A stretch of 64,000 nt of DNA from an uncultured Lactobacillus sp. Lineage in GTDB: Bacteria > Bacillota > Bacilli > Lactobacillales > Lactobacillaceae. The stretch spans positions 445,572 to 509,571 of the forward strand of contig CALNAK010000022.1 in the NCBI GenBank assembly GCA_937874185.1, read 5' to 3'. The notes under the pieces are model-generated. The model was not told the DNA's origin. It saw only the letters and a list, made by a program, of their open reading frames with translations, and made no database searches. Position 1 is the first letter of the stretch. Each line of letters begins with the position of its first letter. Shown here piece by piece: positions 35,265 through 44,857 of this stretch. The position numbers and the translations under genes are program-made.

Positions 35265-36611
35265 ATGACTAAATTTTCACAATACAACTTTAATGATGCA
35301 ATCAATAAATCATTAAAAGAAATAAATTTCGATGAACCAACTCCAGTACAAGAGGCAGTAATTTCTTTGGTCAACAAGAAAAAAGATATTATTGTTCAAT
35401 CAGAAACTGGTTCCGGTAAAACTCATGCGTTCTTATTACCAGCCATGAACGCTTTGACACCAAAACAAGAAGTTCAACTCTTGATTGTTACACCAAGTAG
35501 AGAACTTGCTTACCAAATTTACGAGGATACACAGGCTCTTTTGAAGAACTATTCTGACGAATATCATGCCTTTATTTTCGTTGGTGGTGCCGATCGTGAC
35601 CGTCAAAAGAGAAAGCTTGATGCTCACCAACCACAAATTGCTATCGGTACTCCTGGTAGAGTTTGGGATTTGATCAAGGAAAACGATTTGCACATTGAAA
35701 ACGTTCAAAGATACGTTGTCGATGAAGCCGATATGACTTTGGACATGGGATTCTTGAAAGATGTTGATAGCATCACTAACAAGTTGCCAGATGACCGTGA
35801 AATGATGGTCTTCTCAGCTACACTCCCACAAAAGCTAGAACCATTCTTGAACAAGTATATGCACGGTCCTAAGCGTGTTGAAATTGATAGTGGCACAGTT
35901 ATCCCTAAGAACGTTGATAATTGGCTTATGTTCACTCATGGACGTGATAAGAAGGAATTTATCTATCAATTGATGACAATTGGTGAACCTTACATGGTTT
36001 TGGTTTTCGCTAATACTAAAAAGTCTGTTGATAGCATTTATTACTACTTACGTGAAAAGGGTCTTAAAGTTGCCAGAATTCATGGTGGTTTAACTCCTAG
36101 AGAACGTAAACGTACTATGAAACAAGTTGAAAACTTGGAATATCAATTTGTTATCGCAACTGATTTGGCTGCTCGTGGTATTGATATTAAGGGTGTTTCT
36201 CATGTTATCAATGCTGAGATCCCAGTTGACTTGGACTTCTTGATTCACCGTATTGGTAGAACTGGTCGTAACAAGATGTCTGGTACAGCCATTACTTTGT
36301 ATGAACCAGGTGAAGAACACAAGGTTGATGAGATTGAACACATGGGTATCAAGTTTGATCCTAAAGATATCAAGAATGGTGAAATTGTTGAAGCCAAAGA
36401 ACGTGATCGTCGTGTTCACCGTAAAGCTAGTCAAGAAAAGCTTGATACTAAGCTAGTTGGTTTCGTTAAGAAACAAAAGAACAAGAGAAAACCTGGTTAC
36501 AAGAACAAGATTAAGAAGGCTATCTCTGACGAACGTCGTCAACAAAAGAAGATTGAAGTTAGACAAAGCAGAAGAGCCGAAAGAAACGCCAGAAGAGACA
36601 AAAATAAATAG
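35265..36611 (+). CDS. cshB: DEAD-box RNA helicase (CshB-like)
   Basis: 448 aa. All core motifs are present in order: Q motif (EPTPVQEAVI), SETGSGKT, TPSRELAYQ, GTPGR, VVDEADMTLDMGF, FSATLP, ARIHGGL, ATDLAARGID and HRIGRTGR. The last about 65 residues are strongly basic (KKQKNKRKPGYKNKIKK), an RNA-binding tail. Such helicases assist ribosome assembly and cold growth; assignment to the CshB branch rather than another DEAD family is likely from overall length and tail, not proven. It starts directly at the nrnA stop. Confidence 0.93.
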   Translation: MTKFSQYNFNDAINKSLKEINFDEPTPVQEAVISLVNKKKDIIVQSETGSGKTHAFLLPAMNALTPKQEVQLLIVTPSRELAYQIYEDTQALLKNYSDEYHAFIFVGGADRDRQKRKLDAHQPQIAIGTPGRVWDLIKENDLHIENVQRYVVDEADMTLDMGFLKDVDSITNKLPDDREMMVFSATLPQKLEPFLNKYMHGPKRVEIDSGTVIPKNVDNWLMFTHGRDKKEFIYQLMTIGEPYMVLVFANTKKSVDSIYYYLREKGLKVARIHGGLTPRERKRTMKQVENLEYQFVIATDLAARGIDIKGVSHVINAEIPVDLDFLIHRIGRTGRNKMSGTAITLYEPGEEHKVDEIEHMGIKFDPKDIKNGEIVEAKERDRRVHRKASQEKLDTKLVGFVKKQKNKRKPGYKNKIKKAISDERRQQKKIEVRQSRRAERNARRDKNK

Positions 36612-36627
36612 CCGAATTCTTTTATTA

Positions 36628-36656
36628 TTGACAATTTTTGTCTTGGTGGTTAATAT
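36628..36656 (+). promoter_or_regulatory. alaS promoter
   Basis: TTGACA, 17-bp spacer, TAATAT, just behind the helicase gene. Transcription would begin near 36663, at the head of the T-box leader. Confidence 0.85.
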
Positions 36657-36662
36657 TTTATT

Positions 36663-36850
36663 GGATATATCTTTTTTGGAGTATTTTAAGAGAAGGCTAG
36701 TTGGTGTGAACGCCTAAATATTCTAAGATAAAGATGCTGCCAAATTAAATTATATAAATAATTGTTGAGAGGCTAACGAAAATCGTTGCAAACAAGGTGG
36801 TACCGCGCATGGGCGTCCTTGGAGTTGCAGCGATTTTTCGTTTTTAGGGG
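36663..36850 (+). ncRNA. T-box riboswitch, alanine-specific, upstream of alaS
   Basis: A Stem I with the AGTTGGTGTGAACGCC apical segment is followed by a candidate GCT specifier (36736-36738, alanine). The canonical T-box AAGGTGGTACCGCG is at 36794-36807. The terminator arms are ACGAAAATCGTTGCA (about 36776-36790) and TGCAGCGATTTTTCGT (about 36826-36842) plus T-run; the antiterminator would use the T-box. Uncharged tRNA-Ala should allow read-through into alaS. Confidence 0.93.
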
Positions 36851-36861
36851 AGACAAACTAG

Positions 36862-39498
36862 ATGAAAAATTTATCAAGTGCTGAAATAAGAAAGATGTTT
36901 TTAGACTTTTTCCAATCAAAAGGTCACATGATTGAACCCAGTGCATCACTAGTTCCACATGATGATCCAACTTTGTTGTGGATTAATTCTGGTGTTGCTA
37001 CATTGAAGAAATACTTTGATGGTTCTGTTGTACCAAACAACCCTCGTATCACTAATGCTCAAAAGTGTATTAGAACAAATGATATTGAAAACGTTGGTAA
37101 GACAGCTCGTCACCAAACTTTCTTTGAAATGTTGGGTAACTTCTCAGTTGGGGATTACTTTAAAGCTGAAGTTATTCCTTGGGCCTTTGAATTCTTAACA
37201 AGTCCTGAATGGATTGGTATGGATAAAGATAATTTGTATATCACAACTTATCCTAAAGATACTGAAACTCAAAAACTATGGGCTGAAGTTGGAATTTTGC
37301 CAGATCATATTTTAAAGAATGAAGATAATTTCTGGGATATCGGTGAAGGTCCATGTGGTCCCGATTCAGAAATCTTCTATGACCGTGGTCAATCATTCAA
37401 CAATCTTTCAGAAGATGACCCTGAGAACTATCCTGGTGGCGAAAACGAACGTTACCTTGAAGTTTGGAACATTGTTTTCTCTGAATTGAATCATTTACCA
37501 AATGGTCAATACGTTGAACAACCACATAAAAACATTGATACGGGTATGGGACTAGAACGTCTTGTATCTATTATTCAAGGAACAAAAACTAACTTTGAAA
37601 CTGATTTATTCATGCCATTGATCGAAGATGTTGGTCAATTGTGTGGTAAGAAGTATGGCGAAAACGCTGAAGATGATATTTCATTCAAGATTATTGCTGA
37701 CCATGCTAGAACTGTTTCATTTGCTATCGGTGATGGTGCATTACCTTCAAATGAAGGTCGTGGCTACGTTATCAGAAGACTTATCAGACGTGCTGTTTTG
37801 AATGGTAAGAAACTTGGCGTTAACGGACCATTCCTTTACAGATTGGTTCCGATTGTTGGTTCAATTATGGAAAGTTACTATCCAGAAGTTCAACAACAAC
37901 AAGACTTTATTGCTAAGACTATCGAACAAGAAGAGAAACGTTTCTCAGAAACCTTGGATGCTGGTTTGGCATTATTGAACGGTGTTATTGCTGATCTTCG
38001 TAAGAAGAATGAAACTGTTATTGATGGAGCTAATGCCTTCAAGCTATATGATACATATGGTTTCCCAATGGAATTAACTCGTGAATATGCTAATGATGAA
38101 GGCCTTTCAGTTGATGAAGCTGGATTCAAGCAAAATATGGAAGAACAAAAACAACGTGCACGTGATGCTCGTGGTAATCTTCAATCAATGGGTATGCAGG
38201 ATGAAACTTTGATGGAAATCAAGACACCTAGTGAATTCGTTGGTTATGATCACAATGAAACTCAAAGTACTCTTAAAGATATCGTTGCTAACGATAAAGA
38301 AGTTAAGACTATTTCTGAAGGTCAAGCACAATTGATTTTTGACACAACTCCTTTCTATGCTGAAATGGGTGGTCAAGTTGCCGATGTTGGTAATATCTAT
38401 GACCTTAAAGGTAACCAAGTTGCCGAAGTTGTTGACGTTCAACATGCACCAAATGGTCAAAATATTCATTTAGTTAATGTAATGTCAGAAATTTCAGTTG
38501 ATGATGAATATAAATTGGAGATTGATGGTGAATTCCGTGAAAAGGTTCGTCACAATCACACTGCTACTCACTTGTTGGATCAAGCTTTACGTGACGTTGT
38601 TAGTGCTAGAACTCACCAAGCCGGTTCATTAGTTGAACCAGGTTACTTACGTTTTGACTTCAACAGTAATGCAGCATTGACTGCTGACCAAATCAGTCAA
38701 CTAGAAAAAATTGTTAATGAAAAAATTTGGGATGCTATCCCTGTTAAAACAGAAGTATTACCAATTGAAGAAGCTAAGAAGAAGAAGGGTGCTATTGCTC
38801 TATTTAGCGAAAAGTATGGCGACAAGGTTCGTGTTGTTGAAGTCGATGACTATTCAACAGAATTCTGTGGTGGTACACATGCCCGTAATACTTCCGAATT
38901 AGGCTTGTTCAAGATTACTTCAGAATCAGCTATTGGCTCTGGTACAAGAAGAATTGAAGCCGTAACTGGTGAAGAAGCTTTCGAATACTTCAATGAACAA
39001 TTATTAGCTTTACAAGAAACTGCTAAGAATATGAAAGTTAATCAATTAAAGGATGTTCCTGAAAGAGCTGCTCAAATGGTTGAAGAGATCAAAGCTCTTA
39101 AACGTGATAATCAAAACTTGAAGACACAACTTACAAGTCAAAAATCTGCTGAAGTCTTTGATAATGTAGAAGACATCAATGGATTCAAAGTTATTGCTAA
39201 TGTAATTCCTGCCGATATGGCTACACTAAGACAACTTGCCGATAACTGGAAAAATGATGCTAAGTCAGACATTCTAGTATTGGGTGCTAGTGCTGACCAA
39301 AAGGCTAGTCTAGTCGTTGCAGTTGATAAGGCTGCTCAAGACAAAGGTGTTAAGGCCGGAGATTTGATTAAGAAAATATCTAAAGAGATTCAAGGTGGCG
39401 GTGGTGGCCGTCCTGATATGGCCCAAGCTGGTGGTAAAAATCCCGCTGGTTTAACAAATGCGTTACAAATGGCTAAAGATATTATTAAATCTTATTAA
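36862..39498 (+). CDS. alaS: Alanyl-tRNA synthetase
   Basis: 878 aa. A class II synthetase: N-terminal catalytic domain (IRKMFLDFFQSKGHMIEPS, TARHQTFFEMLGNFS, GPCGPDSEIFYD), central editing domain with the zinc-type motif HTATHLLDQAL and CGGTHARNTSELG, then a coiled coil and the C-Ala domain ending GGGGGRPDMAQAGGKNP. It is preceded by a T-box leader. The order alaS - ireB - ruvX - DUF1292 is the standard Firmicute one. Confidence 0.98.
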   Translation: MKNLSSAEIRKMFLDFFQSKGHMIEPSASLVPHDDPTLLWINSGVATLKKYFDGSVVPNNPRITNAQKCIRTNDIENVGKTARHQTFFEMLGNFSVGDYFKAEVIPWAFEFLTSPEWIGMDKDNLYITTYPKDTETQKLWAEVGILPDHILKNEDNFWDIGEGPCGPDSEIFYDRGQSFNNLSEDDPENYPGGENERYLEVWNIVFSELNHLPNGQYVEQPHKNIDTGMGLERLVSIIQGTKTNFETDLFMPLIEDVGQLCGKKYGENAEDDISFKIIADHARTVSFAIGDGALPSNEGRGYVIRRLIRRAVLNGKKLGVNGPFLYRLVPIVGSIMESYYPEVQQQQDFIAKTIEQEEKRFSETLDAGLALLNGVIADLRKKNETVIDGANAFKLYDTYGFPMELTREYANDEGLSVDEAGFKQNMEEQKQRARDARGNLQSMGMQDETLMEIKTPSEFVGYDHNETQSTLKDIVANDKEVKTISEGQAQLIFDTTPFYAEMGGQVADVGNIYDLKGNQVAEVVDVQHAPNGQNIHLVNVMSEISVDDEYKLEIDGEFREKVRHNHTATHLLDQALRDVVSARTHQAGSLVEPGYLRFDFNSNAALTADQISQLEKIVNEKIWDAIPVKTEVLPIEEAKKKKGAIALFSEKYGDKVRVVEVDDYSTEFCGGTHARNTSELGLFKITSESAIGSGTRRIEAVTGEEAFEYFNEQLLALQETAKNMKVNQLKDVPERAAQMVEEIKALKRDNQNLKTQLTSQKSAEVFDNVEDINGFKVIANVIPADMATLRQLADNWKNDAKSDILVLGASADQKASLVVAVDKAAQDKGVKAGDLIKKISKEIQGGGGGRPDMAQAGGKNPAGLTNALQMAKDIIKSY

Positions 39499-39560
39499 AG
39501 TGGGCTATAATTGTACTGAAGTATTCTAGTCACTTAAATTTTGTTATATGGAGGTTTGCC

Positions 39561-39818
39561 ATGAGTTCACTTGATAAAACAATGAGTTTTGACTTTAATG
39601 AGAATAAAGGCAAAGATGTTAAAGAAACACTACAAAGTGTTTATCAATCACTAGAAGAAAAAGGATACAATCCAATTAACCAAATCGTTGGATACTTACT
39701 TTCTGGCGATCCAGCTTATATTCCACGTCATAATGATGCCCGTAATTTAATTTTGAAACATGAAAGAGACGAGATAATTGAAGAACTAGTTAAGAGTTAT
39801 CTCAATCAAGGTAAATAA
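39561..39818 (+). CDS. ireB: IreB family regulatory phosphoprotein
   Basis: 85 aa (DUF965). IreB is a small substrate of the PASTA kinase IreK/PrkC and, in enterococci, tunes cephalosporin tolerance. The N-terminal SSLDKTMSFDFN contains the conserved phosphorylatable threonine(s); then GYNPINQIVGYLLSGDPAYIPRHNDAR is the family core. It ends directly at the start of ruvX. Confidence 0.95.
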   Translation: MSSLDKTMSFDFNENKGKDVKETLQSVYQSLEEKGYNPINQIVGYLLSGDPAYIPRHNDARNLILKHERDEIIEELVKSYLNQGK

Positions 39819-40253
39819 ATGCGATTATTAGGTTTAGATGTTGGTTCTAGAACTGTCGGTGTTTCCGTCAGTGATTTATTGGGTTGGACAGCTCAAGGTG
39901 TGGAAATTATTCGTATCAATGAGGATAAAGACGATTTTGGCTTAGATAGATTAGGCGAGATCATCAAAGAAAAACAAGCCACTGGTGTAGTCCTTGGTTT
40001 GCCCAAAAATATGAATAACACTGAAGGCCCTAGAGCTGAAAAGTCCCGAGAATATGCCAAAATGGTCGAAGACAGGTTTAATTTGCCCACAGATTTGATT
40101 GATGAGCGATTAACAACAGTTCAAGCTGAAAGAATGCTAGTTGATGAAGCTAATGTCTCTCGTAAGAAACGTAAGAAAGTAATCGATAAAATTGCCGCAG
40201 AGATGATTTTACAAAATTATCTTGATGCAAAAGGCAAACTAACACGAAATTAG
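39819..40253 (+). CDS. ruvX: Holliday junction resolvase-like RuvX (YqgF)
   Basis: 144 aa. An RNase H-fold nuclease implicated in pre-16S rRNA 5' maturation and, by homology, junction resolution. MRLLGLDVGSRTVGVS, GLPKNMNNTEGPRAE, DERLTTVQAERML and a C-terminal DKIAAEMILQNYL carry the conserved acidic residues. The ATG directly follows the ireB stop, indicating translational coupling. Confidence 0.96.
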   Translation: MRLLGLDVGSRTVGVSVSDLLGWTAQGVEIIRINEDKDDFGLDRLGEIIKEKQATGVVLGLPKNMNNTEGPRAEKSREYAKMVEDRFNLPTDLIDERLTTVQAERMLVDEANVSRKKRKKVIDKIAAEMILQNYLDAKGKLTRN

Positions 40254-40262
40254 GTGAATAAT

Positions 40263-40562
40263 ATGAGTGAAGAACAACCATCAAAAGATTTAGACGAAGT
40301 TATTTTAAGTGATGACCAAGGTAATGAAGAGGTCTACAAGATTCTCTTTACATTCGATTCAGATGATTATGATAAGTCATATGTCTTCTTATATCCTAAG
40401 AGTTCAGAAGACTCTGATGAAATTGAAATCCAAGCATTTTCATTTACACCAGACGAAAACGGAGACGTTGATGCCGGAGAATTAGATCCAATTGACGATC
40501 CCGAAGAATGGGATATGGTTCAAGAAGTATTGAACACATTCACAAGTGACGAAGACGAATAA
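40263..40562 (+). CDS. DUF1292 family protein (YrzB-like)
   Basis: 99 aa and very acidic (many D/E, nearly no K/R after residue 60). The DUF1292 core EEVYKILFTFDSDDYDKSYVFLYP is plain. Function is unknown; the gene always trails ruvX in Firmicutes. Start ATG 40263 is preferred since AGGTG is 7 bases upstream, whereas the in-frame GTG at 40254 lies within that site. Confidence 0.93.
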   Translation: MSEEQPSKDLDEVILSDDQGNEEVYKILFTFDSDDYDKSYVFLYPKSSEDSDEIEIQAFSFTPDENGDVDAGELDPIDDPEEWDMVQEVLNTFTSDEDE

Positions 40563-40672
40563 TAATAAAACAACTAACGATTGGCTTACGCCAATCGTTT
40601 GATGTTTTACTAGTCTTAATGTGAAAATGATTTACAAATACGCTTTTAGCATGATTGATGTAAGGGGAAATA

Positions 40673-41215
40673 ATGTTTAGTCTGTTACTTATTTTACTTT
40701 TGATTTATGGTTTTTATATTGGTGCTCGCCGTGGTCTTGTCATGGAGGCATTTTATGCAGTTGGATATGCACTATTCTTTTGTTTGGCATGGGTATCTTT
40801 TAATACACTTGGACCAAAATTTGAAATGATTGTGCCTTATCCTTCAGCTAGTTTAGGCAGTGAATTTGCCTTTTTCTCAACAAAAGTTGGTATGAAACTA
40901 GACGATGCATTTTACCGTGCCTTTGCTTTCATATTCGTTTGTTTCGTTGGTTGGATAATTGTTCGTTTCGTTGGTCTTTATTTTAAGAGACTAACTTATT
41001 TTCCAATGTACAATGATGTGAATGTTTTGAGCGGGGGACTAGTTGGTCTTGTTGTGACTTATGTGACAATTTTTATGTTGTTATTGATGATTGCAATGAT
41101 TCCAGTTCCTGGTATTCAACATGCACTACGACACTCGTTCGTAGCTTCCGCAATGATTAAGAGTACTCCGATTTTAACGGAGACAATTAGTCATCTTTGG
41201 ATTGGAGCTATGTAA
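40673..41215 (+). CDS. cvpA: CvpA family membrane protein
   Basis: 180 aa with four hydrophobic segments (LLLILLLIYGFYIGARRGL; YALFFCLAWV; FAFIFVCFVGWIIVRFVGLYF; GLVGLVVTYVTIFMLLLMIAMI). Named for colicin V production in E. coli; in Gram-positives it is a conserved membrane protein whose function is not settled. AAGGGG precedes the ATG. It lies 61 bp before mutS2, with a hairpin between. Confidence 0.9.
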   Translation: MFSLLLILLLIYGFYIGARRGLVMEAFYAVGYALFFCLAWVSFNTLGPKFEMIVPYPSASLGSEFAFFSTKVGMKLDDAFYRAFAFIFVCFVGWIIVRFVGLYFKRLTYFPMYNDVNVLSGGLVGLVVTYVTIFMLLLMIAMIPVPGIQHALRHSFVASAMIKSTPILTETISHLWIGAM

Positions 41216-41220
41216 CACTT

Positions 41221-41254
41221 AGGCTGAGACAATTTGTTTCAGCCTTGTTTTATA
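41221..41254 (+). terminator. Hairpin between cvpA and mutS2
   Basis: AGGCTGAGACA / TGTTTCAGCCT followed by TGTTTTAT. Moderate terminator. Confidence 0.6.
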
Positions 41255-41276
41255 TATATAGAAACGGGAGAGGTAT

Positions 41277-43628
41277 ATGAATAATAAAGCTTTGAAAGTA
41301 TTGGAATTTGACAAAATCAAAGCTGAAATTGCCAAATATCTAATTACAACTCGCGGGAATACTCTCTTAAAAAAATTAATGCCAATGTCAGTGGAATCAA
41401 TCGTTCAAAGATTGATTGACCAAACAAAAGATGGAGCCGATATTGTACGTATTAAGGGTGAAATCCCGGTTAGAAAATTAGCTGATCTACATGATCAAGC
41501 TAACCGTTTAAAAAAAGACGGTAATTTAAATGGAACTGAACTAGCCGCTATCGGTCAAGTTCTTCAAAATACTACTGAGTTAAAAGAGTTTTTTGCTGGA
41601 TTAAAAGATGATCAAGTTGAATTGCGTCAATTGTATACATTGAATGAAACTTTGATCGATAATCCAGAATTAACAAAACGCATTTCACGTTCACTTGATG
41701 ATACTGGTCGTGTCTTAGATACTGCCTCAGATGATTTGAAATATGTTCGTGGACGTATTACTCGTTTGAATGACCAAATCAGACAATCTATGGAACAGTT
41801 TACTCGTGGTAAGAATATCAAGTATTTAACTGAACCAATCGTGACTTTACGTGATGATAGATTTGTTATTCCAGTTAAGACTGAATACAAAACCAAATTT
41901 GGTGGAGTTGTCCATGATCAAAGTGCCAGTGGTCAAACTTTGTACATCGAACCTCAATCAGTTGTTGGAATGAATAATCAACTTCATGAAGCACAAGTAT
42001 CAGAAAAGTTAGAAGAGATTAGAATCTTGAATGCTTTATCTGATTTGGTTCGTCCAGAAATTGATGAAATCGTTAAGAACAATGAAGTTTTAGCTCAGTT
42101 TGATTTGATCAATGCTAAAGCTAAGTATGCAAAGGAAATAAAGGCCACTGAGCCAATTATTTCCAAAGAACATATAGTTGACTTGCATAACGCAAAACAC
42201 CCGCTAATCGACCCTGATAAGGTTGTAGCTAATGATATTCGAATGGGTGACGGTTATAAAACAATGTTGATCACTGGTCCTAATACTGGTGGTAAAACTA
42301 TTACTATGAAAACTCTAGGTTTGATTCAATTAATGGCTCAATCTGGTATTTTCATTCCTGCTCGTGAAGAAAGTGAAATTGCGGTATTTGATGAAGTCTT
42401 TGTTGATATCGGTGATGAACAATCTATCGAGCAAAATTTGAGTACTTTCTCGTCACATATGGATAACATTATTAATATTATTCATAAAGTTTCAGAACAC
42501 AGTTTAGTTTTAATTGATGAACTTGGAGCCGGAACTGATCCTCAAGAAGGTGCCGCAATTGCGATTGCCATCCTTGAAAAATTATCTGAATCAAAATGTT
42601 ATATTTTGGCAACAACTCATTATCCTGAATTGAAAGTCTTTGCTTACAATACACCGGATACAATCAATGCCAGTATGGAATTTGATGACGAGTCATTGAA
42701 ACCAACTTATCGTTTATTGATTGGTATTCCTGGAGCAAGTAATGCCTTTAGTATTGCTGCTAGATTAGGGATGGACCGAAGCGTGGTTGACCGTGGTCAA
42801 TCATTGATGGATGGTGAAAGCCAAGATCTTAACAACATGATTGCTGATTTGGAAAATCGTCGGAAAGAATTTGAACAAAAAAATAATCAATTGAAGATTC
42901 AATTGACTAAGAATAAAGCTGTTCAAAAAGATTTTGAGGAGAAAACAGATTCTCTTGATAAATCTAAGGATTCTGAGATTCAGGCTGCCAAGGTTCGTGC
43001 TAACCAAATTGTTTCCAAAGCGAAGAAAGAATCTGAAAAGATTATTGATCATCTTCACAAAATGGAACGTGATGGTGCTGCAGTTAAGGAAGACCAACTT
43101 ATTTCAGCAAAAACTAACTTGAATAATTTGCATGAAGAAACAATTAAGAAGAATAAAGTTTTACGTCGTAATAAGCGTAAGCAACTTCTTAAAGTGGGCG
43201 ACAGTGTTAAGGCCTTGCCATATGATCAATACGGAACAATTGTCCGTAAAGATAAAAATGGTGACTATGAAGTACAATTAGGTATTTTGAAGATGAAGTT
43301 TGCGGCTGATGATCTTGAACGTGCACAGGCACCTGAACAAGAACCTGAGAAGAAACCAACAATGGTCAAGAGAACAAAGAGTGTCGGTCTGTCAGGAAAA
43401 TTGGATCTACGTGGTAAACGTTATGAAGAAGCTATGACAGAGTTGGATCAATATATTGATTCAGCATTATTAGCTGGCTATAATCAAGTTACGATTGTCC
43501 ATGGTTTTGGTACTGGTGTTATTAGAAAAGGTGTTACACAGTACTTACAAAGGAATCCACGTGTGAAATCATTTGGATATGCCCCTGCAAGTTCTGGTGG
43601 TTCCGGTGCAACAATCGTTGATTTATAA
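41277..43628 (+). CDS. mutS2: MutS2 ATPase with Smr domain
   Basis: 783 aa. The MutS-like ATPase core has GPNTGGKTITMKT (near residue 333), DELGAGTDPQEGAA and TTHYPELKVFA. A long coiled coil (residues about 515-610) leads to a KOW-like segment and a C-terminal Smr domain with LDLRGKRYEEA and HGFGTGVIRKG. It has no mismatch-binding domain. MutS2 was viewed as a recombination suppressor, and in Bacillus it acts on collided ribosomes, so rescue of stalled translation is a likely role. Confidence 0.96.
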   Translation: MNNKALKVLEFDKIKAEIAKYLITTRGNTLLKKLMPMSVESIVQRLIDQTKDGADIVRIKGEIPVRKLADLHDQANRLKKDGNLNGTELAAIGQVLQNTTELKEFFAGLKDDQVELRQLYTLNETLIDNPELTKRISRSLDDTGRVLDTASDDLKYVRGRITRLNDQIRQSMEQFTRGKNIKYLTEPIVTLRDDRFVIPVKTEYKTKFGGVVHDQSASGQTLYIEPQSVVGMNNQLHEAQVSEKLEEIRILNALSDLVRPEIDEIVKNNEVLAQFDLINAKAKYAKEIKATEPIISKEHIVDLHNAKHPLIDPDKVVANDIRMGDGYKTMLITGPNTGGKTITMKTLGLIQLMAQSGIFIPAREESEIAVFDEVFVDIGDEQSIEQNLSTFSSHMDNIINIIHKVSEHSLVLIDELGAGTDPQEGAAIAIAILEKLSESKCYILATTHYPELKVFAYNTPDTINASMEFDDESLKPTYRLLIGIPGASNAFSIAARLGMDRSVVDRGQSLMDGESQDLNNMIADLENRRKEFEQKNNQLKIQLTKNKAVQKDFEEKTDSLDKSKDSEIQAAKVRANQIVSKAKKESEKIIDHLHKMERDGAAVKEDQLISAKTNLNNLHEETIKKNKVLRRNKRKQLLKVGDSVKALPYDQYGTIVRKDKNGDYEVQLGILKMKFAADDLERAQAPEQEPEKKPTMVKRTKSVGLSGKLDLRGKRYEEAMTELDQYIDSALLAGYNQVTIVHGFGTGVIRKGVTQYLQRNPRVKSFGYAPASSGGSGATIVDL

Positions 43629-43701
43629 AAGACGTATAAGCTGATTTTTTTTAATGATTGATTAATAATGATAATATCTATTTTGTTAAGGAGTGATAAT
43701 A

Positions 43702-44013
43702 ATGGTTGATGAAATTACTGATAAAGATTTTACTGAAGAAACAAAAGATGGTGTTGTCCTAGTTGATTTTTGGGCAACTTGGTGTGGTCCATGTCGCATG
43801 CAATCACCAGTTATTGAGGAACTATCTGAAAATGATGATTCTGTTAAATTTGTAAAGATGGATGTTGATGCTAACCCTGATACACCTAAGTCATTCGGAA
43901 TTATGGCAATCCCAACTTTGCTTGTTAAAAAAGATGGCGAAGTTGTTGAAAAGCTAACAGGATTCCACAATAAGGCTCAATTAACAAAGATCCTTGATGG
44001 CTACTCAGACTAG
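43702..44013 (+). CDS. trxA: Thioredoxin
   Basis: 103 aa. The active site WCGPC is at residues 27-31 and the cis-proline is in AIPTLLV. It reduces protein disulphides with electrons from thioredoxin reductase. Start ATG 43702 has AAGGAG 8 bases upstream. It is likely transcribed with mutS2, 73 bp before it. The stop TAG is the first three bases of repeat A7. Confidence 0.97.
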   Translation: MVDEITDKDFTEETKDGVVLVDFWATWCGPCRMQSPVIEELSENDDSVKFVKMDVDANPDTPKSFGIMAIPTLLVKKDGEVVEKLTGFHNKAQLTKILDGYSD

Positions 44014-44139
44014 AGAGCGTAGCAAGCCGGTTAGATTCTGAGCATTTGCCTAAGCCAAGGAATTACACGCGATTTTGCGTGTGATTTCTTGGGTGTAGCA
44101 AAGCACAGGAATCTGGCTTGTGTAGCTCGTTTCAAAATC
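44011..44139 (+). repeat. Family A hairpin element, copy A7
   Basis: It begins with the trxA stop. Basal stem GCAAGCC / GGCTTGT, then AGATTC / GAATCT, conserved GC-A-TTTGC / GCAAAGC, with an apical stem CCAAGGAATTACACGC / GCGTGTGATTTCTTGG that differs from all other copies. Confidence 0.9.
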
Positions 44140-44141
44140 AA

Positions 44142-44182
44142 AAAGCACTGTACCTAAATTAATAGGATACAGTGCTTTTTTG
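44142..44182. terminator. Terminator between trxA and yslB
   Basis: AAAAGCACTGTACCTA / TAGGATACAGTGCTTTT, then TT. It is symmetrical enough to serve both strands. Confidence 0.83.
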
Positions 44183-44245
44183 TCGCTCAAAATGTCGTTT
44201 ATAGGCTAATACTAAGCCCACTTTGATCGTTTTTTGGTGTATACT

Positions 44246-44725
44246 TTAGTTTCGATCAATTTGTATTTTAATTGAAACGCTTTTGGCTTTGCTGTTGACA
44301 GTGTATGTTCCTAAACAATATGCGCCGATTGTTTTTTCAACAGTTTCAGCAATTATTCCAGTCTCTAATGAAAATTCTGGATCATCATTATTAGTATCAA
44401 ATCGTTGAACGACTTCGGGACCGGTCAAAGTATATGTATAGCTGGCAGTTGTTTGTTTGGTAATTCTCAATTCTCCAAAACCAGCCTTTTTAAATAATTC
44501 AGGTAAACTTTCCATATCGAGGATTAATTGTCGACTAAGATTTTTACCTGCCCAATATAGTAGTTCAACCGTATCTTTATCGAGAAGGTCGGGAAGGATA
44601 AAATCGCGGAGTACTGAAACTGCAAAGTAATTTTCAGTTAACGTATCTACATTTTCACCATCTTCACTTTTTTGTAGAGCTTCTGTTAACGTTGGTTTGT
44701 TGAGATCTTTAGATTTTGCGGCCAT
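44246..44725 (-). CDS. yslB: YslB family (DUF2507) protein
   Basis: 159 aa. A conserved Firmicute protein of unknown role, often next to murI (as here, divergent) or sdhCAB. Typical segments are NYFAVSVLRDFILPDLL, LLYWAGKNLSRQL and a beta-rich C-terminus with LTGPEVVQRF. Start ATG 44725 (MAAKSKDLNKP) has AAAGGAG at good spacing; the 30-codon upstream extension is rejected. Confidence 0.9.
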   Translation of the reverse strand: MAAKSKDLNKPTLTEALQKSEDGENVDTLTENYFAVSVLRDFILPDLLDKDTVELLYWAGKNLSRQLILDMESLPELFKKAGFGELRITKQTTASYTYTLTGPEVVQRFDTNNDDPEFSLETGIIAETVEKTIGAYCLGTYTVNSKAKSVSIKIQIDRN

Positions 44726-44857
44726 TGCTTTAACTCCTTTTTTCAGACAATTTATTATATCATTAGAATAATTGCTTTTTAAGTCAATGTAAAAGATAGA
44801 ACATAATAATTTCATAAAATACAGAAAATTCGCTTAAATGAAGGCAGGGGTAACATT

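Noticed and set aside
36457..36717. 86-aa open frame overlapping the end of the helicase gene
   Set aside because: It is the second frame of the helicase tail running into the alaS promoter and T-box leader.
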